41,025 nucleotides of DNA from a virus. Every line of letters starts with the position of its first letter. The first letter of the stretch is position 1. The notes below the pieces were generated by a model. That model searched no databases and had not been told where the DNA came from. It saw nothing but the letters and a program-made list of their open reading frames with translations. Shown one piece after another: positions 1-8,761 of the stretch. The position numbers were made by a program, and so were the translations under genes. The stretch is taken from positions 1 to 41,025 of IMG/VR virus record IMGVR_UViG_3300045303_000058; one strand, 5' to 3'.

Positions 1-207
1 GAACAGCCGGACCACCTTCTGGTTCATCGGCGTCATCAGGCCCAGCCAGTTCTCGACCGCACGGGCCGGGATCATGCCCCGGGTCGGGACGATGATGATG
101 GTCGAGATGTCGCGGTACGCCTTGCCTGCCTTCAGTCTCGCGCGGGCGTCCTTGGCGTGGTCGTTGTGGAAGCCGACGTCGCCGCCGATGAAGATCGCTG
201 GTTCCAT
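1..207 (-). CDS. Glycosyltransferase, 5' part only (same gene as 40285-41019)
   Basis: The reading frame starts at ATG 207-205 and runs off the left edge after 69 codons. It matches the first 69 codons of the gene at 40285-41019 except for one Lys/Arg change. The ribosome-binding region GAGGGCAGG lies just upstream and touches the TAG stop of the fibre gene at 217. Closing the circle makes this and the right-hand gene one complete gene directly downstream of the large fibre gene. It should not be counted as a second glycosyltransferase. Confidence 0.8.
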   Translation of the reverse strand, partial: MEPAIFIGGDVGFHNDHAKDARARLKAGKAYRDISTIIIVPTRGMIPARAVENWLGLMTPMNQKVVRLF

Positions 208-213
208 GCCTGC
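1..213. repeat. Left copy of terminal direct repeat (contig overlap)
   Basis: These 213 bases recur at 40813-41025 with 207 identical positions. The six differences all fall between 127 and 142. On the coding strand they alter four codons and only one amino acid (Lys here, Arg in the right copy). The simplest reading is that the assembled contig runs once around a circular or circularly permuted genome and overlaps itself. A true tandem duplication of the gene start is possible but less likely. Confidence 0.85.
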
Positions 214-216
214 CCT

Positions 217-2832
217 CTAGTTGTTCCGTAGGACCGGACCGATGTACTTCCGGTTCGTCCAGCTGACCTGGGATGCCTGGTGGGTCTGGTTGGTCGCGGT
301 CAGCATGACACTGTTGACGCCGTCCATCGGACTCACCGGGTTGACGGTGGAGTTCGTGCCGTTGACCCCCATCTCAGCCCAGATCGGACCCAACCCGGCC
401 GGGGCGGCTCCACCGACCATCATGCTGATCGTAGCCCGCAGGGCCGTCGTTGCGGTGCCGATGCTCGACGTGGAGTTGGTGGAGAACTGGAACCCGAAGT
501 AGTACTCGCCAGCCGTGAGCCGGGTGGCGAGGTTCCAGCTGAACACCCGTTGCCCGGTAAGTGAGCCGAAGTTGGACGAGTTGCTGGCCCACGTATAGGT
601 CGTGCTGGCAGCCTGCCCGACGATCGGGTTGAGCGTGGAGTCGTTGCGGGTGTAGATGACCCCGTACGAACTGATCACCAGCGCGGCGGTGTTGGCGGCC
701 GCACTCGTTGCCAGCGAGATGCTGACCGGCATATCGACGCGGGTGAACGAGATGGCGTCGGGTAGCTCGAACCGGACGAGCGTCATGGTCGCTTGGTCGT
801 GGCCTGACCCCAACGCGGCCGTCCCGATGAGCGCCGAGTTCACCCAGAACCGGCTCATCTGGCCCTCGCCGACGATGCTAATCGTGTTGTTCGACTGGGC
901 GTCGGTGGACTGGGAGAGGCTAATCCCGCTGACCCCGGCGAGGACGATGTTGGACCCCGGGAATACGCCCGTCGTGCCGAGCGTGTTGCCGCCCGTTGAC
1001 ATCCCCATCCGCCGAACGCCCTCGTGGATGTGCGCCTCCATCGCGAACCGGGAGTTGTTCGCGCCGACCGCGTTGGCCGACGACACCGACGAGACGGTGG
1101 TGGCAGTCGAGTGCATGTTGCGGAAGCTGATCGTCCCGCCGTTGGCATCGGTGGTCTGCGACAGGCTGATGTCGTCTGTCCCCACGAACACCATCCGTGT
1201 CCCGGTGATCCCCGTAGCCCCAGCGGTGTTGCCGCCCGTCGACACACCGGCCGAGAACGCCCCGCCACCCGACGGTACGGAGATGACCACCGATCCCCCG
1301 GTGACACCGACCGACGCGATGCCCGCCCCGGCGAACGACAGCGCCGACTTGTGCGCCGTCCCCGAGGTGGACTGGGTGGTGTTCGACACCGCGAACATGC
1401 TGATGGACTGGTTGACCGACGCCGTCACGGTCTGGGCGTTCGTCCCGAAGGTGACGCCGTTGCTGTCCGACAGCACCACCGTCCCGGAGGTGTAGGTCGT
1501 GAGCGCGTTGACCGCGATCGCGCCCAGGTTGCCGGTCGCCGTTGCGCCGTTGGGGACCGAGAAGCCGATGGATCCGGCGGCCGTCGAGATGGTGATGGCC
1601 CCCGACCCCGACAGCACGACGGTTCCCGAACTGAACAGCCGGTCCGACGCTGACAGCGCCACCATGTTCTGCGTCTGGACGGTCTGGCTGTTCACGCTGA
1701 TCTGGAACTGGTTGCCGGTCGTGCTCCGCACCGTGACCGCGCCAAGCTCCGACCACGACACGGTCCCGGACGTGTAGGTCGTCTGCGAGTTGGCGATGCC
1801 GCTGATGCCCGTCTGGGCGGGCTGGACGCTCTGGCTGACGCTGAACTGGAACGCCTGCCCCGTCGTGGAGCGGATGGTCAGCAGGCCGCCGTTGACCGAG
1901 AGGTTGACGGTCCCCGAGGTGTACGTCGTCTCGGAGTTCCCGATGCCCCCGACGAACGTCTGCGTCTCGGCCTGAACCGACTGCACCGGGACCGAGATGC
2001 GGATCGTCCCCGCGGCGGTGTTGACCGTCGCCGCCCCGAAGCCCGACATGACCACGGTGCCAGACGAGAACAGGTTGTTGCTCGCGCTGATGGCGACCAT
2101 GTTCTGGGTCTGCACCGACTGGGGGTCGACGCTGATCTGGAACTGCTGGCCCGTGGTGGAGCGGATCGTGACCGCGCCGAGCTCGGAGAACGACACCGTC
2201 CCCGAGGTGTACGTGACCTGGGAGTTCGCCAGCCCCGAGATGCCCGTCTGTGCCCCGCCCGCGTTGGCTCCCGAGATCGTGATGGACTGGCCGTTCTGGC
2301 TCAGGGTGATGTTGTTGCCGCCGGCCAGGATGGCGGTCCCCGACGAGATGAGCCCCAGCGCCCCGGAGGTATTGCCCGAGAGGGAGACGGCTACCCCGCC
2401 GCCCGACGCCGTTCCTGCCCCGCCGCCCCCGCCCGGTCGCGCGAGGAGCACCGTCCCCGAGTCGCCGCGCTTCGCCATGAGGTCCCAGTCGCCCTTCGGC
2501 GGCTTGGTCCGCGTCCGCGCTCGCGCGATGTAGCTCGAGCCCTCGAACTCGACCGCGTCCTGGGCGGCGTAGACCGACCGGGCCGACCACTTACCCCGCC
2601 AACGAATCGATTCGCCGTCGCTGCCGTTGCGTCCGTCCGTCCCATCGCGGCCATCGGTGCCATCTTGACCGGCTGGTCCCTGCGGTCCGGTGTCGCCCTT
2701 GGAGCCCTGCGGCCCGCGCTCGCCCTTGGGTCCGGGTTCACCATCGGTGCCGGCCTTGCCTTCCGGTCCTTTCAGGAGGTCGACGTTCTCCTCGACCGCG
2801 ATGAGTGCGGCGGCAAGCGGATCGAGGCCCAT
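217..2832 (-). CDS. Large collagen-like fibre protein (871 aa)
   Basis: A long virion fibre candidate. After a short helical N-terminus it has about 18 Gly-X-Y triplets (residues 22-75), predicted to form a collagen-like triple helix. Next comes a roughly 50-residue module with WRGKWSA and GSSYIA motifs, similar to small carbohydrate-binding modules of phage fibres, and a glycine linker. Residues 150-640 are Ser/Thr/Gly/Val-rich beta repeats with recurring TYTSGTV, SVQ and GGNTxGxTG motifs. One unit of about 140 residues is duplicated, starting near 195 and 338. The C-terminus looks like a separate globular domain. The start overlaps the preceding stop (TGATG). Its N-terminal modules are shared with the 334-aa fibre gene at 3416-4420, so the two are paralogues. 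Its position beside head genes favours a head fibre over a tail fibre (inference). Confidence 0.75.
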   Translation of the reverse strand: MGLDPLAAALIAVEENVDLLKGPEGKAGTDGEPGPKGERGPQGSKGDTGPQGPAGQDGTDGRDGTDGRNGSDGESIRWRGKWSARSVYAAQDAVEFEGSSYIARARTRTKPPKGDWDLMAKRGDSGTVLLARPGGGGGAGTASGGGVAVSLSGNTSGALGLISSGTAILAGGNNITLSQNGQSITISGANAGGAQTGISGLANSQVTYTSGTVSFSELGAVTIRSTTGQQFQISVDPQSVQTQNMVAISASNNLFSSGTVVMSGFGAATVNTAAGTIRISVPVQSVQAETQTFVGGIGNSETTYTSGTVNLSVNGGLLTIRSTTGQAFQFSVSQSVQPAQTGISGIANSQTTYTSGTVSWSELGAVTVRSTTGNQFQISVNSQTVQTQNMVALSASDRLFSSGTVVLSGSGAITISTAAGSIGFSVPNGATATGNLGAIAVNALTTYTSGTVVLSDSNGVTFGTNAQTVTASVNQSISMFAVSNTTQSTSGTAHKSALSFAGAGIASVGVTGGSVVISVPSGGGAFSAGVSTGGNTAGATGITGTRMVFVGTDDISLSQTTDANGGTISFRNMHSTATTVSSVSSANAVGANNSRFAMEAHIHEGVRRMGMSTGGNTLGTTGVFPGSNIVLAGVSGISLSQSTDAQSNNTISIVGEGQMSRFWVNSALIGTAALGSGHDQATMTLVRFELPDAISFTRVDMPVSISLATSAAANTAALVISSYGVIYTRNDSTLNPIVGQAASTTYTWASNSSNFGSLTGQRVFSWNLATRLTAGEYYFGFQFSTNSTSSIGTATTALRATISMMVGGAAPAGLGPIWAEMGVNGTNSTVNPVSPMDGVNSVMLTATNQTHQASQVSWTNRKYIGPVLRNN

Positions 2833-3419
2833 CAGGCGAGGAAGCCCGCGGTTCGCATGGCAGCCATCAGTGCGTTGAGCTTGTTCGCCACATCCTCGGC
2901 TGTGGCCGTAGCCGGATTAGCGATGTCGCCTGGATCGGCCGCTTGGATATACGTGAGGACGCTGCTAACCGAGACGAGCACGCCAGGACCATTGGAGCCG
3001 TTGGTCCGCAGGCTTGCGCCGCCGGGTGTCGCTGAACCATCGCCAGCTTGAAGTCCTAGTTGCGCCGCTAGTACGTTGCCGGTATCGCCATCACCGCCAT
3101 TGAGTACGAGACCGCCGCCGCCCAACCCGGCACCGCCCGTTCCCCCATACAGGGATGCCGCAGCTGATCCGGCCCCTCCGAGCGTCAGGGACGCCGCTCC
3201 CCCTGCACTGGACGCACCGCCGGAGACGGTCGCCGAACCAGCCGCACCACCGCCAGTGTTCTCGCCCCCTACAAGAAAGAGCAACCCGGGAGTCGTAGCC
3301 GATGGCCCAGCGTTGATGTTGACGGCTGTATCGACGGGAGCGAGATAGGCTGGCAGTTGCTCGCCGACGAAATCCGCCCATTCCCAATGTCCACCGGAAA
3401 GGATCAGGTGCTTCGTCAT
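2832..3419 (-). CDS. Gly/Ala/Ser-rich probable head fibre protein (195 aa)
   Basis: Residues 1-40 are hydrophobic or aromatic, the middle is extremely rich in Gly, Ala and Ser, and the C-terminus ends in a helix of the type TAEDVANKLNALMAAMRTAG. A very similar C-terminal helix occurs in proteins called head fibre protein in other phages, a family named after phi29 gp8.5. That resemblance is from memory and is the only basis for the name. The ATG at 3419 was chosen because it overlaps the previous stop as ATGA; the frame is open further upstream only as a shadow of the neighbouring gene. It lies between the two collagen-like genes. Confidence 0.55.
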   Translation of the reverse strand: MTKHLILSGGHWEWADFVGEQLPAYLAPVDTAVNINAGPSATTPGLLFLVGGENTGGGAAGSATVSGGASSAGGAASLTLGGAGSAAASLYGGTGGAGLGGGGLVLNGGDGDTGNVLAAQLGLQAGDGSATPGGASLRTNGSNGPGVLVSVSSVLTYIQAADPGDIANPATATAEDVANKLNALMAAMRTAGFLA

Positions 3420-4420
3420 GCGAGCCTCACAATCTTGAGGACGCCGTACTCCCACGCGACGTAGCCGGGAGTGGTCGGCGTCGCACCAAAGAGGGTTGCC
3501 TTGACTTGCAGGCTGACACTCCCGATCTGAGCCGCGATGACGGGCAGCATGCTGCTCAGGGTCGCTTGAGCGTTGACAGCGAGCGACAACAGCTTCACCC
3601 ATGGACCGCCGGCGTAATCACCCTGGATGTTCATATGCAGGGTGACTTGAGCGGTTTGGTCCGTTGCGGGGCTGGCCGTAAGTTCCAGCCACCACACGCC
3701 AGCCTCGTCGACCTGAACAGTGGTATCCCCCGACACGAGAGACACTCCCATCGAGGCGGGGATACCCGTTCCGGTGATGTCGTTGAACAGCTGATCGTAG
3801 ATCGTGTCCCACACGGCGGGGGCACCATCTGCGACAGGGTTGCTCGATTCCAGGTAGACGATATTGGCCGGGTCGATACCGCCACCACTCGCAGCAACGG
3901 CGACCGTCACCGCATGACCGACGTTGGTAGCTATGACACCCGCTCCGGTGAAGTCAACGGACGTGACCGCGCTATCGAGCACGACGCCCTCATCCTTGAT
4001 GATCAGTGCCGACCCTCCTCCTCCGCTACCGCCTCCACCGCCCGGGCGCGCCAGCATCGTGACCCCGCCCACGTTCTGCCCCTTCTGCGCCATGAGGTCC
4101 CAGCTCGGACCCGGCGGCTTGGCTCGGGTCATGTCCCCGGCGCAGATATACGACGATCCGTCCAGTTCCACCGCATCGAGGTAACGGTAGACGGAGCGTG
4201 ACTTCCAGCGCCCGCGCCAGTTGATCGACTGCCCGTCCTCGCCGTCCGTCCCATCTTGTCCCGGAGGACCGACTGGCCCAACGTCGCCCGCCTTACCCTC
4301 GGGACCCGGTTCACCATCCAGGCCGTTGCGACCGGGCAGCCCGTCACGTCCGTCCAGCCCCGCCTTGCCCGGGGTGGCGTAGACCCGGACGAGGTCCTCG
4401 AGTTCAGCCCTCCCCGACAA
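3416..4420 (-). CDS. Collagen-like fibre protein with C-terminal C1q-like domain (334 aa)
   Basis: The gene starts at a TTG codon (4420-4418) inside the end of the portal gene, preceded by AGGAG. Residues 18-65 contain collagen-like Gly-X-Y triplets. They are followed by the same WRGxW...DxVELDGSSYI module and ARPGGGGG linker as in the 871-aa fibre. The remaining 200 residues are beta-rich and end in a pattern (GVWWLELTAS, TLHMNIQG, AWEYGVLKIVRL) typical of trimeric C1q/TNF-like jelly rolls on phage fibres. It is probably a trimeric surface fibre. Whether it sits on the capsid or the tail is unproven. Confidence 0.65.
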   Translation of the reverse strand: MSGRAELEDLVRVYATPGKAGLDGRDGLPGRNGLDGEPGPEGKAGDVGPVGPPGQDGTDGEDGQSINWRGRWKSRSVYRYLDAVELDGSSYICAGDMTRAKPPGPSWDLMAQKGQNVGGVTMLARPGGGGGSGGGGSALIIKDEGVVLDSAVTSVDFTGAGVIATNVGHAVTVAVAASGGGIDPANIVYLESSNPVADGAPAVWDTIYDQLFNDITGTGIPASMGVSLVSGDTTVQVDEAGVWWLELTASPATDQTAQVTLHMNIQGDYAGGPWVKLLSLAVNAQATLSSMLPVIAAQIGSVSLQVKATLFGATPTTPGYVAWEYGVLKIVRLA

Positions 4421-6794
4421 GCTCGATCTCCTCGACGATCCGGCCGGTGTCGTCGCGGATGTATGAGGTCCGCTTGGTCACGGGTGGCACCGACCCACGG
4501 AAGGGGTCGTCCATCGGTTCCTCGTGCGATCCGATGACCTTGCCCGTCACAAGGTCGCGGTCGATGACCGTCCGGGACGCCTTGCCTTCGCTGACGAACA
4601 CGTTGACCGGATCCGGGCGTGACGAGTTGAGCACCTGGGCGATGGACGCGATGAGTTCGGGGATGTCCAGCTGAGGAGCCGCCACCGGCTGGGGGGGAAC
4701 AACCGGCAGCGGCTCCGTGGGAAGGCCGGCCATGCCCGACGTGGCCTTCCCGAAGTACGGCACCCAATCGAGGGTCCCATTGGGGTGATCCTCGTCCGCG
4801 AGTGCTTCGGCGATGGACACCGGCCCGCGTTCCAGTCGGGCGATGCACTCGGGGTCCTGGTCGCCGTCGATCGGCTCGACCATGTCCACCCCGAAGTCGG
4901 TGTACGACTCCAGCGCCGCGGTGTTGTACGCGAACATCGTCTCGGTCCGGGCGATGCGCTCGGCTCGTTCCTCCCCGAACACCCCGAGGGCTTCGATGCG
5001 GTCGCCGAGCTCGGCTGCCCCCAGCCCCTCGTCGATGCCTTCGGAGATCGTCTTGGCGACCTGTTCGCGGGTGAAGTCGTTGATCCCGACGATGCGCTTG
5101 TTGACCTCTCGACGAAGGACCGCCTCGATGGTGACGTCGCGGGCCTTGCCTTCGCCCATCACGTCCTTGACCCGCTTCTGCGTCGTCTGGCCGATGGTCA
5201 GGTAGTGCGCGTCCAGCGCGGCGCGTAGGCGTTCCTCCTCGCGCTTGGAGTTCCACCACGCCGTGTCCTTGGGCTTGGAGGTGAGGTGTGCGCCGTGGGA
5301 GCGCACCCACGACACGATGGCCCGACGCTGCTCCAGGAGCGCAGCGTTGACGTCCTTCCGCAGCGCGGGGACGAATCGGCTGTCGAGCGCGGATCGGAGG
5401 CCGAGCAGTTCCTTCTTGCTGGCCTTCTCTTCGGGCTGCTCCTCGTCCTCGGCCGGCGGTTCTTCGCCCTCGATAACGCCAACCGCCTGCCCGTTGACGG
5501 GGGCGGTAGCCCAGACGGTCTGGAGGCTGGACAGGATGATCGCCTTGTCGATGGCCTCATCACCCGTGGGCGGCAGACCGATCAGTGCCCGCCGCTCCTC
5601 GTTGGTCATCGCGGTGTCCTTGGACTTGACGAGCAGTTCGTAGGCCGGTCCCTCGTCGTCGAAGGTCGGCTCCTCGATCTCCAGCTCGATGACCAGCGGG
5701 CGGTACTTGTCGAGCCAGCCGTACTGGATGGACTCTCGGATGGAGATGACCCGGTCGTGGACCGCGCCCTGCATCAGCACGGCTTCGTCATAGGCTTTCG
5801 TCTCGCCCGAGTTCAGCCCCGCCGCGGTCGGGATGCCTGCCTGAGAGGGTGGCACGCCCCAGCCCGCGAAGATGTCCTCGCGGCTCATCTTGGCGAGTTC
5901 GTCAAGCTGGAGATCCTTCGGTGCGACGGCGGTCGGCGTGAAGTCGATCGGCCCCTGCATGATCGTCGTCCGCTTGGCCGCGTCGGGTGCCTCGGCAACG
6001 TTGCGGACCTCCCGGACGAGCGTCTGGAACTTCTCGTCGGGGATGGTGCCGTCCTTTGGCGAGATGATGCCCGCGATCCGGCCGCCCGTCTCCAGGACGT
6101 AGGAGCCGTGCTGGATCGCCGACGACGACGCCCGGGCCACGCTCATCATCCGCTGGTAGATGCCCGTCCCGTAGTGGCCGTGGTCCGGCGGGTCGAGGTA
6201 GAAGGTCAGGATCTCGGAGAGCTCGAAGTGCAGCCCGCCCTGGGGATTGCCGTAGCCGTCCTCCGAGGTAGCGTCCAGCATCCAGCCGGTCAGGTTGTTC
6301 GACGAGTCCTGCTCGGCCCACATCCGCGCGGGGTTGACGTACAGCCACGCCTCGGGGATGCCGAACTGGTCCATCCGGTCGCCGTACCAGTGGGTCATGC
6401 CGCACAGCCCGAGATGCCGAGATGTCAGCGACCACATCAGCCGCCGGGTCGCGGTGCTGGGTTGGAGGTTGCCGAGGATCAGCTGGGGCCGCTCGATGAG
6501 GTCGATGACCGTCTTGACATCGGGCGGGGCGTCGTCGCCGTATTCCTCGTCCTCGCCGTCCTCGAGGTGCCACGGCAGGCCCACGACCTTGCGCGTCACC
6601 ACGGCCTCGGCGGTCCCGACCCACGGGTTGGTGTGGTAGGCGATCTGCGCGCGCTTCATGAGCTTCTGCGGCGTCTGGTCGTAGGACGTCATGGGCAGGG
6701 CGTTGGTGTAGAAGCCGACCCCTGTCCCGGTGGCGGCCTTGGCGACGACCGCGGCCCTACCTTCCCACGGGGTACCGTCCCACTCGCTGGTCAT
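4404..6794 (-). CDS. Portal protein fused to MuF-like head morphogenesis domain (796 aa)
   Basis: The portal forms the dodecameric DNA gate of the capsid. The first 420 residues match portal proteins in composition and order, including WVGTAEAVVTRKVVGLPW near the N-terminus and a long helical stretch. A Glu-rich linker (about 450-480) follows. Residues 560-680 then carry a MuF-type minor head domain, seen in ERIARTETMFAYNTAALESY, an Asp-rich segment with one Cys, and DHPNGTLDWVP. Portal and MuF are usually separate adjacent genes; here they form one chain. The last 115 residues are proline-rich and unassigned. The start ATG at 6794 overlaps the TerL stop as ATGA. A longer upstream frame only shadows terL. 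Confidence 0.85.
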   Translation of the reverse strand: MTSEWDGTPWEGRAAVVAKAATGTGVGFYTNALPMTSYDQTPQKLMKRAQIAYHTNPWVGTAEAVVTRKVVGLPWHLEDGEDEEYGDDAPPDVKTVIDLIERPQLILGNLQPSTATRRLMWSLTSRHLGLCGMTHWYGDRMDQFGIPEAWLYVNPARMWAEQDSSNNLTGWMLDATSEDGYGNPQGGLHFELSEILTFYLDPPDHGHYGTGIYQRMMSVARASSSAIQHGSYVLETGGRIAGIISPKDGTIPDEKFQTLVREVRNVAEAPDAAKRTTIMQGPIDFTPTAVAPKDLQLDELAKMSREDIFAGWGVPPSQAGIPTAAGLNSGETKAYDEAVLMQGAVHDRVISIRESIQYGWLDKYRPLVIELEIEEPTFDDEGPAYELLVKSKDTAMTNEERRALIGLPPTGDEAIDKAIILSSLQTVWATAPVNGQAVGVIEGEEPPAEDEEQPEEKASKKELLGLRSALDSRFVPALRKDVNAALLEQRRAIVSWVRSHGAHLTSKPKDTAWWNSKREEERLRAALDAHYLTIGQTTQKRVKDVMGEGKARDVTIEAVLRREVNKRIVGINDFTREQVAKTISEGIDEGLGAAELGDRIEALGVFGEERAERIARTETMFAYNTAALESYTDFGVDMVEPIDGDQDPECIARLERGPVSIAEALADEDHPNGTLDWVPYFGKATSGMAGLPTEPLPVVPPQPVAAPQLDIPELIASIAQVLNSSRPDPVNVFVSEGKASRTVIDRDLVTGKVIGSHEEPMDDPFRGSVPPVTKRTSYIRDDTGRIVEEIELVGEG

Positions 6795-8098
6795 GCCGTC
6801 CCCGCCCCGATCGCTCCGCCCCACGAGCCCGAGCCCCAGCCATCGGTTCGCAGCGCCATGACTCCGTAGCGTAGGGCATCGCAGGCGTCGTCGTTCACCT
6901 TGACCGGCTCCTCCTTGAACCCGCCGCCCCGGTTCGGTGCCCAGGTGTAGCCCGGGATCTCGCCGAGCAATCCTTGGCATTCGGGCGATACCGTCATCCC
7001 CGCCTTGATGGCCGAGGCGACCTCCTGGAGGCCGGGGTCCACGTCGTTCGTGGCGGCGGTCATGGGGATCCCCGCGTTGATGCAATCGTTGATGTAGGCC
7101 GGCTCCGACGGGTCAGCGTAGAACATCGAAATGCCCCACTTCGCACGGAGCGCCTTGAGCATCGGGATCAGTTCGTCATTTACGGAGCGTCCGCGTTCGT
7201 AGACCTCGTCCACCACGGACAGGCTGCCCGATCCAGTCTGGCCGATGACCTCGCAGGCAAAGGCATGGACGAACCCCCAGTCCACACCGGCCACGACACG
7301 CTTGTACGGGCTGACCTGACCGGGTACGGGGGTCCACGCCTCGCGCCGGATGACCTGACTGTCGGGCAACGTCCAGATAACGCCCTCGGCCGCGGCCCAT
7401 TCGCCCTTGCCCAGCCGCTTGCCTTGGGCTGTGTCTGGTAGGTCGCCCAGCATTTCCATGTAGTCCGAGGTCAGGAACTTGTTGGCCCGGATGGTGATGA
7501 AGTCCCGCTTGGGATCGGCGAGCATCCGCATCCGCAGCCAGTGTTTGGGCTGGGCGGGGTTGGTGGCTGCGGCGAGCTGGTGCCACGGCATACGAGGATC
7601 ACGCAGACGCCCAAGGAGCATGATCCAGTCGCCTTCGGACAACTCTACGGCCTCGTCAACCCCGGCCCAGCCCAGGTCAAGTGAGCCGATGCGGGACGGG
7701 ACGCCGGTCATGGGGTCCGGGTCCAGTCCGAGGAAGTAGATGCGCGACCCGTTGGTCAGTTCCCAGTAGTGGTCGGTCTTGTTACGACGGGCGATGAACC
7801 GCCGATCGACCACGTCCCGCTCGAACGTCCGGCCGGTGGTGAACGGGATGGAGTTCTGCGTCTTGCGGAACAGCCCTACCGTGACGCCCGGATAGCGACG
7901 GGCCACCATCCACGCCTTCTGGCATAGAACCCGGGACTTGCCGGCACCCATCCAGCCGGACGCCACGATCTCGAGGGCTCGTGACTCGAAGAAGGCCCGA
8001 TGCTCTGGGCTGGCGTACTCGTGCGGCTCGCCGAGCTCGTCCTGGATGGCGTGGATGACCGGGGTCGGTAGCGCCTTGAGGCGGTCAGTCGTGAGCAT
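6791..8098 (-). CDS. terL: Terminase large subunit (435 aa)
   Basis: This is the ATP-driven DNA packaging motor with a headful or cutting nuclease. A Walker A-like SGWMGAGKS motif is at about residues 47-55 and a Walker B motif with acidic VDEA at about 150. The C-terminal RNase H-like nuclease is marked by GVDWGF near 265, YADPSEP near 325 and NDDACDALRYG near 410, which supply the acidic residues for metal binding. Length is typical. I chose the ATG at 8098, which overlaps the small terminase by 14 bases. The frame is open for 17 codons upstream, but these only shadow terS. Confidence 0.93.
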   Translation of the reverse strand: MLTTDRLKALPTPVIHAIQDELGEPHEYASPEHRAFFESRALEIVASGWMGAGKSRVLCQKAWMVARRYPGVTVGLFRKTQNSIPFTTGRTFERDVVDRRFIARRNKTDHYWELTNGSRIYFLGLDPDPMTGVPSRIGSLDLGWAGVDEAVELSEGDWIMLLGRLRDPRMPWHQLAAATNPAQPKHWLRMRMLADPKRDFITIRANKFLTSDYMEMLGDLPDTAQGKRLGKGEWAAAEGVIWTLPDSQVIRREAWTPVPGQVSPYKRVVAGVDWGFVHAFACEVIGQTGSGSLSVVDEVYERGRSVNDELIPMLKALRAKWGISMFYADPSEPAYINDCINAGIPMTAATNDVDPGLQEVASAIKAGMTVSPECQGLLGEIPGYTWAPNRGGGFKEEPVKVNDDACDALRYGVMALRTDGWGSGSWGGAIGAGTA

Positions 8099-8531
8099 CG
8101 GCCGTCTCGACGACATCGCGGAGCACTTGGGCCAACAGGTCACGCTCATGGTCGTCGAGCGAGTCGGTCAGGTCACGATGTTCGATACGGCCTGTGGCCT
8201 GCCCCTGGAGCAGCTGGAGGATGGTCGATGCCTTCTCGGCTGCGAACATGGCATCACGGGGATGCATCTTCGGCATCGTCTCGGCCACTCGCGCCCAGGC
8301 AAGATGGGCGACGGTCTTGACTTCCTCGACCAGATCCTCGCGCGTCTTAGTACGGAACTCGGCGAACTCCGGCTTGTGGAGCCAGTACTCGATGGTGGTG
8401 GCCGGGATGCCTGTCTGCTTCGACGCCTGGACGACCCCGCTCATCTCGGCGGCCATCACGGCGGCCAGCTTCACCCGCTTGGAGCGTCCGTCGACCCTCT
8501 TGCGTCGGATAGGAGTCGGTTCGTCAGCCAT
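8085..8531 (-). CDS. terS: Probable terminase small subunit (148 aa)
   Basis: It lies directly upstream of terL and overlaps it. The N-terminus is basic. An HTH-like segment follows at residues 20-50 (GVVQASKQTGIPATTIEYW), as expected for a subunit that recognises packaging DNA. A helical central region and an acidic C-terminus complete the usual small-terminase layout. No strong Shine-Dalgarno sequence precedes the ATG. Identification rests on position and HTH rather than on a unique motif. Confidence 0.75.
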   Translation of the reverse strand: MADEPTPIRRKRVDGRSKRVKLAAVMAAEMSGVVQASKQTGIPATTIEYWLHKPEFAEFRTKTREDLVEEVKTVAHLAWARVAETMPKMHPRDAMFAAEKASTILQLLQGQATGRIEHRDLTDSLDDHERDLLAQVLRDVVETADAHD

Positions 8532-8632
8532 AGTTCAGTGGACCCATCCGGTACGCACATAGCAGCAGACCGACTGATGATCCAGCCGGCCTGCCCAGAG
8601 AACACTATACGCGATGCCGAAGCCCGAATAGG
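8532..8632 (-). promoter_or_regulatory. Intergenic gap before terS with a weak -10-like element
   Basis: A 101-base gap separates terS from the upstream membrane-protein gene, which is unusual in this tightly packed genome. A TATAGT hexamer on the coding strand (8609-8604) would suit a -10 element, but no recognisable -35 lies 16-18 bases upstream. It could be a late promoter read by a phage-specified factor, or simply spacer that includes the packaging site. I cannot separate these. Confidence 0.25.
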
Positions 8633-8761
8633 TCATGGCTCACCCGTTGGGGTCCCCGCGTCGGTGAACTCCGACTCCTCGACGGGCAACCAGTCGTCGA
8701 TGATCGCTCCCAAGATGAGCGCGAAGCCCATCATCGCGATGAGGCCGTAGAACACGATCAT
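8633..8761 (-). CDS. Small one-helix membrane protein (42 aa)
   Basis: The frame encodes an N-terminal hydrophobic helix (VFYGLIAMMGFALILGAII) followed by an acidic tail. The start ATG at 8761 is preceded by AAGAGGGCAG and overlaps the previous stop as ATGA. It is the last gene before the gap upstream of the terminase, close to the holin-like genes, so a lysis or membrane role is possible. Function is unknown. Confidence 0.6.
   Translation of the reverse strand: MIVFYGLIAMMGFALILGAIIDDWLPVEESEFTDAGTPTGEP

Noticed and set aside
1-213. True packaging terminal repeat
   Set aside because: The ends lie inside a protein gene, differ by clustered codon-respecting substitutions and have no packaging-site features; assembly overlap explains them better.
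920-2590. 556-codon minus-strand frame within the fibre gene
   Set aside because: Arg/His/Gly-rich shifted reading of the repetitive fibre gene without its own ribosome site.
5286-6869. Long plus-strand open frame opposite portal
   Set aside because: Antisense shadow of the portal gene; codon pattern and composition are those of a mirrored frame.
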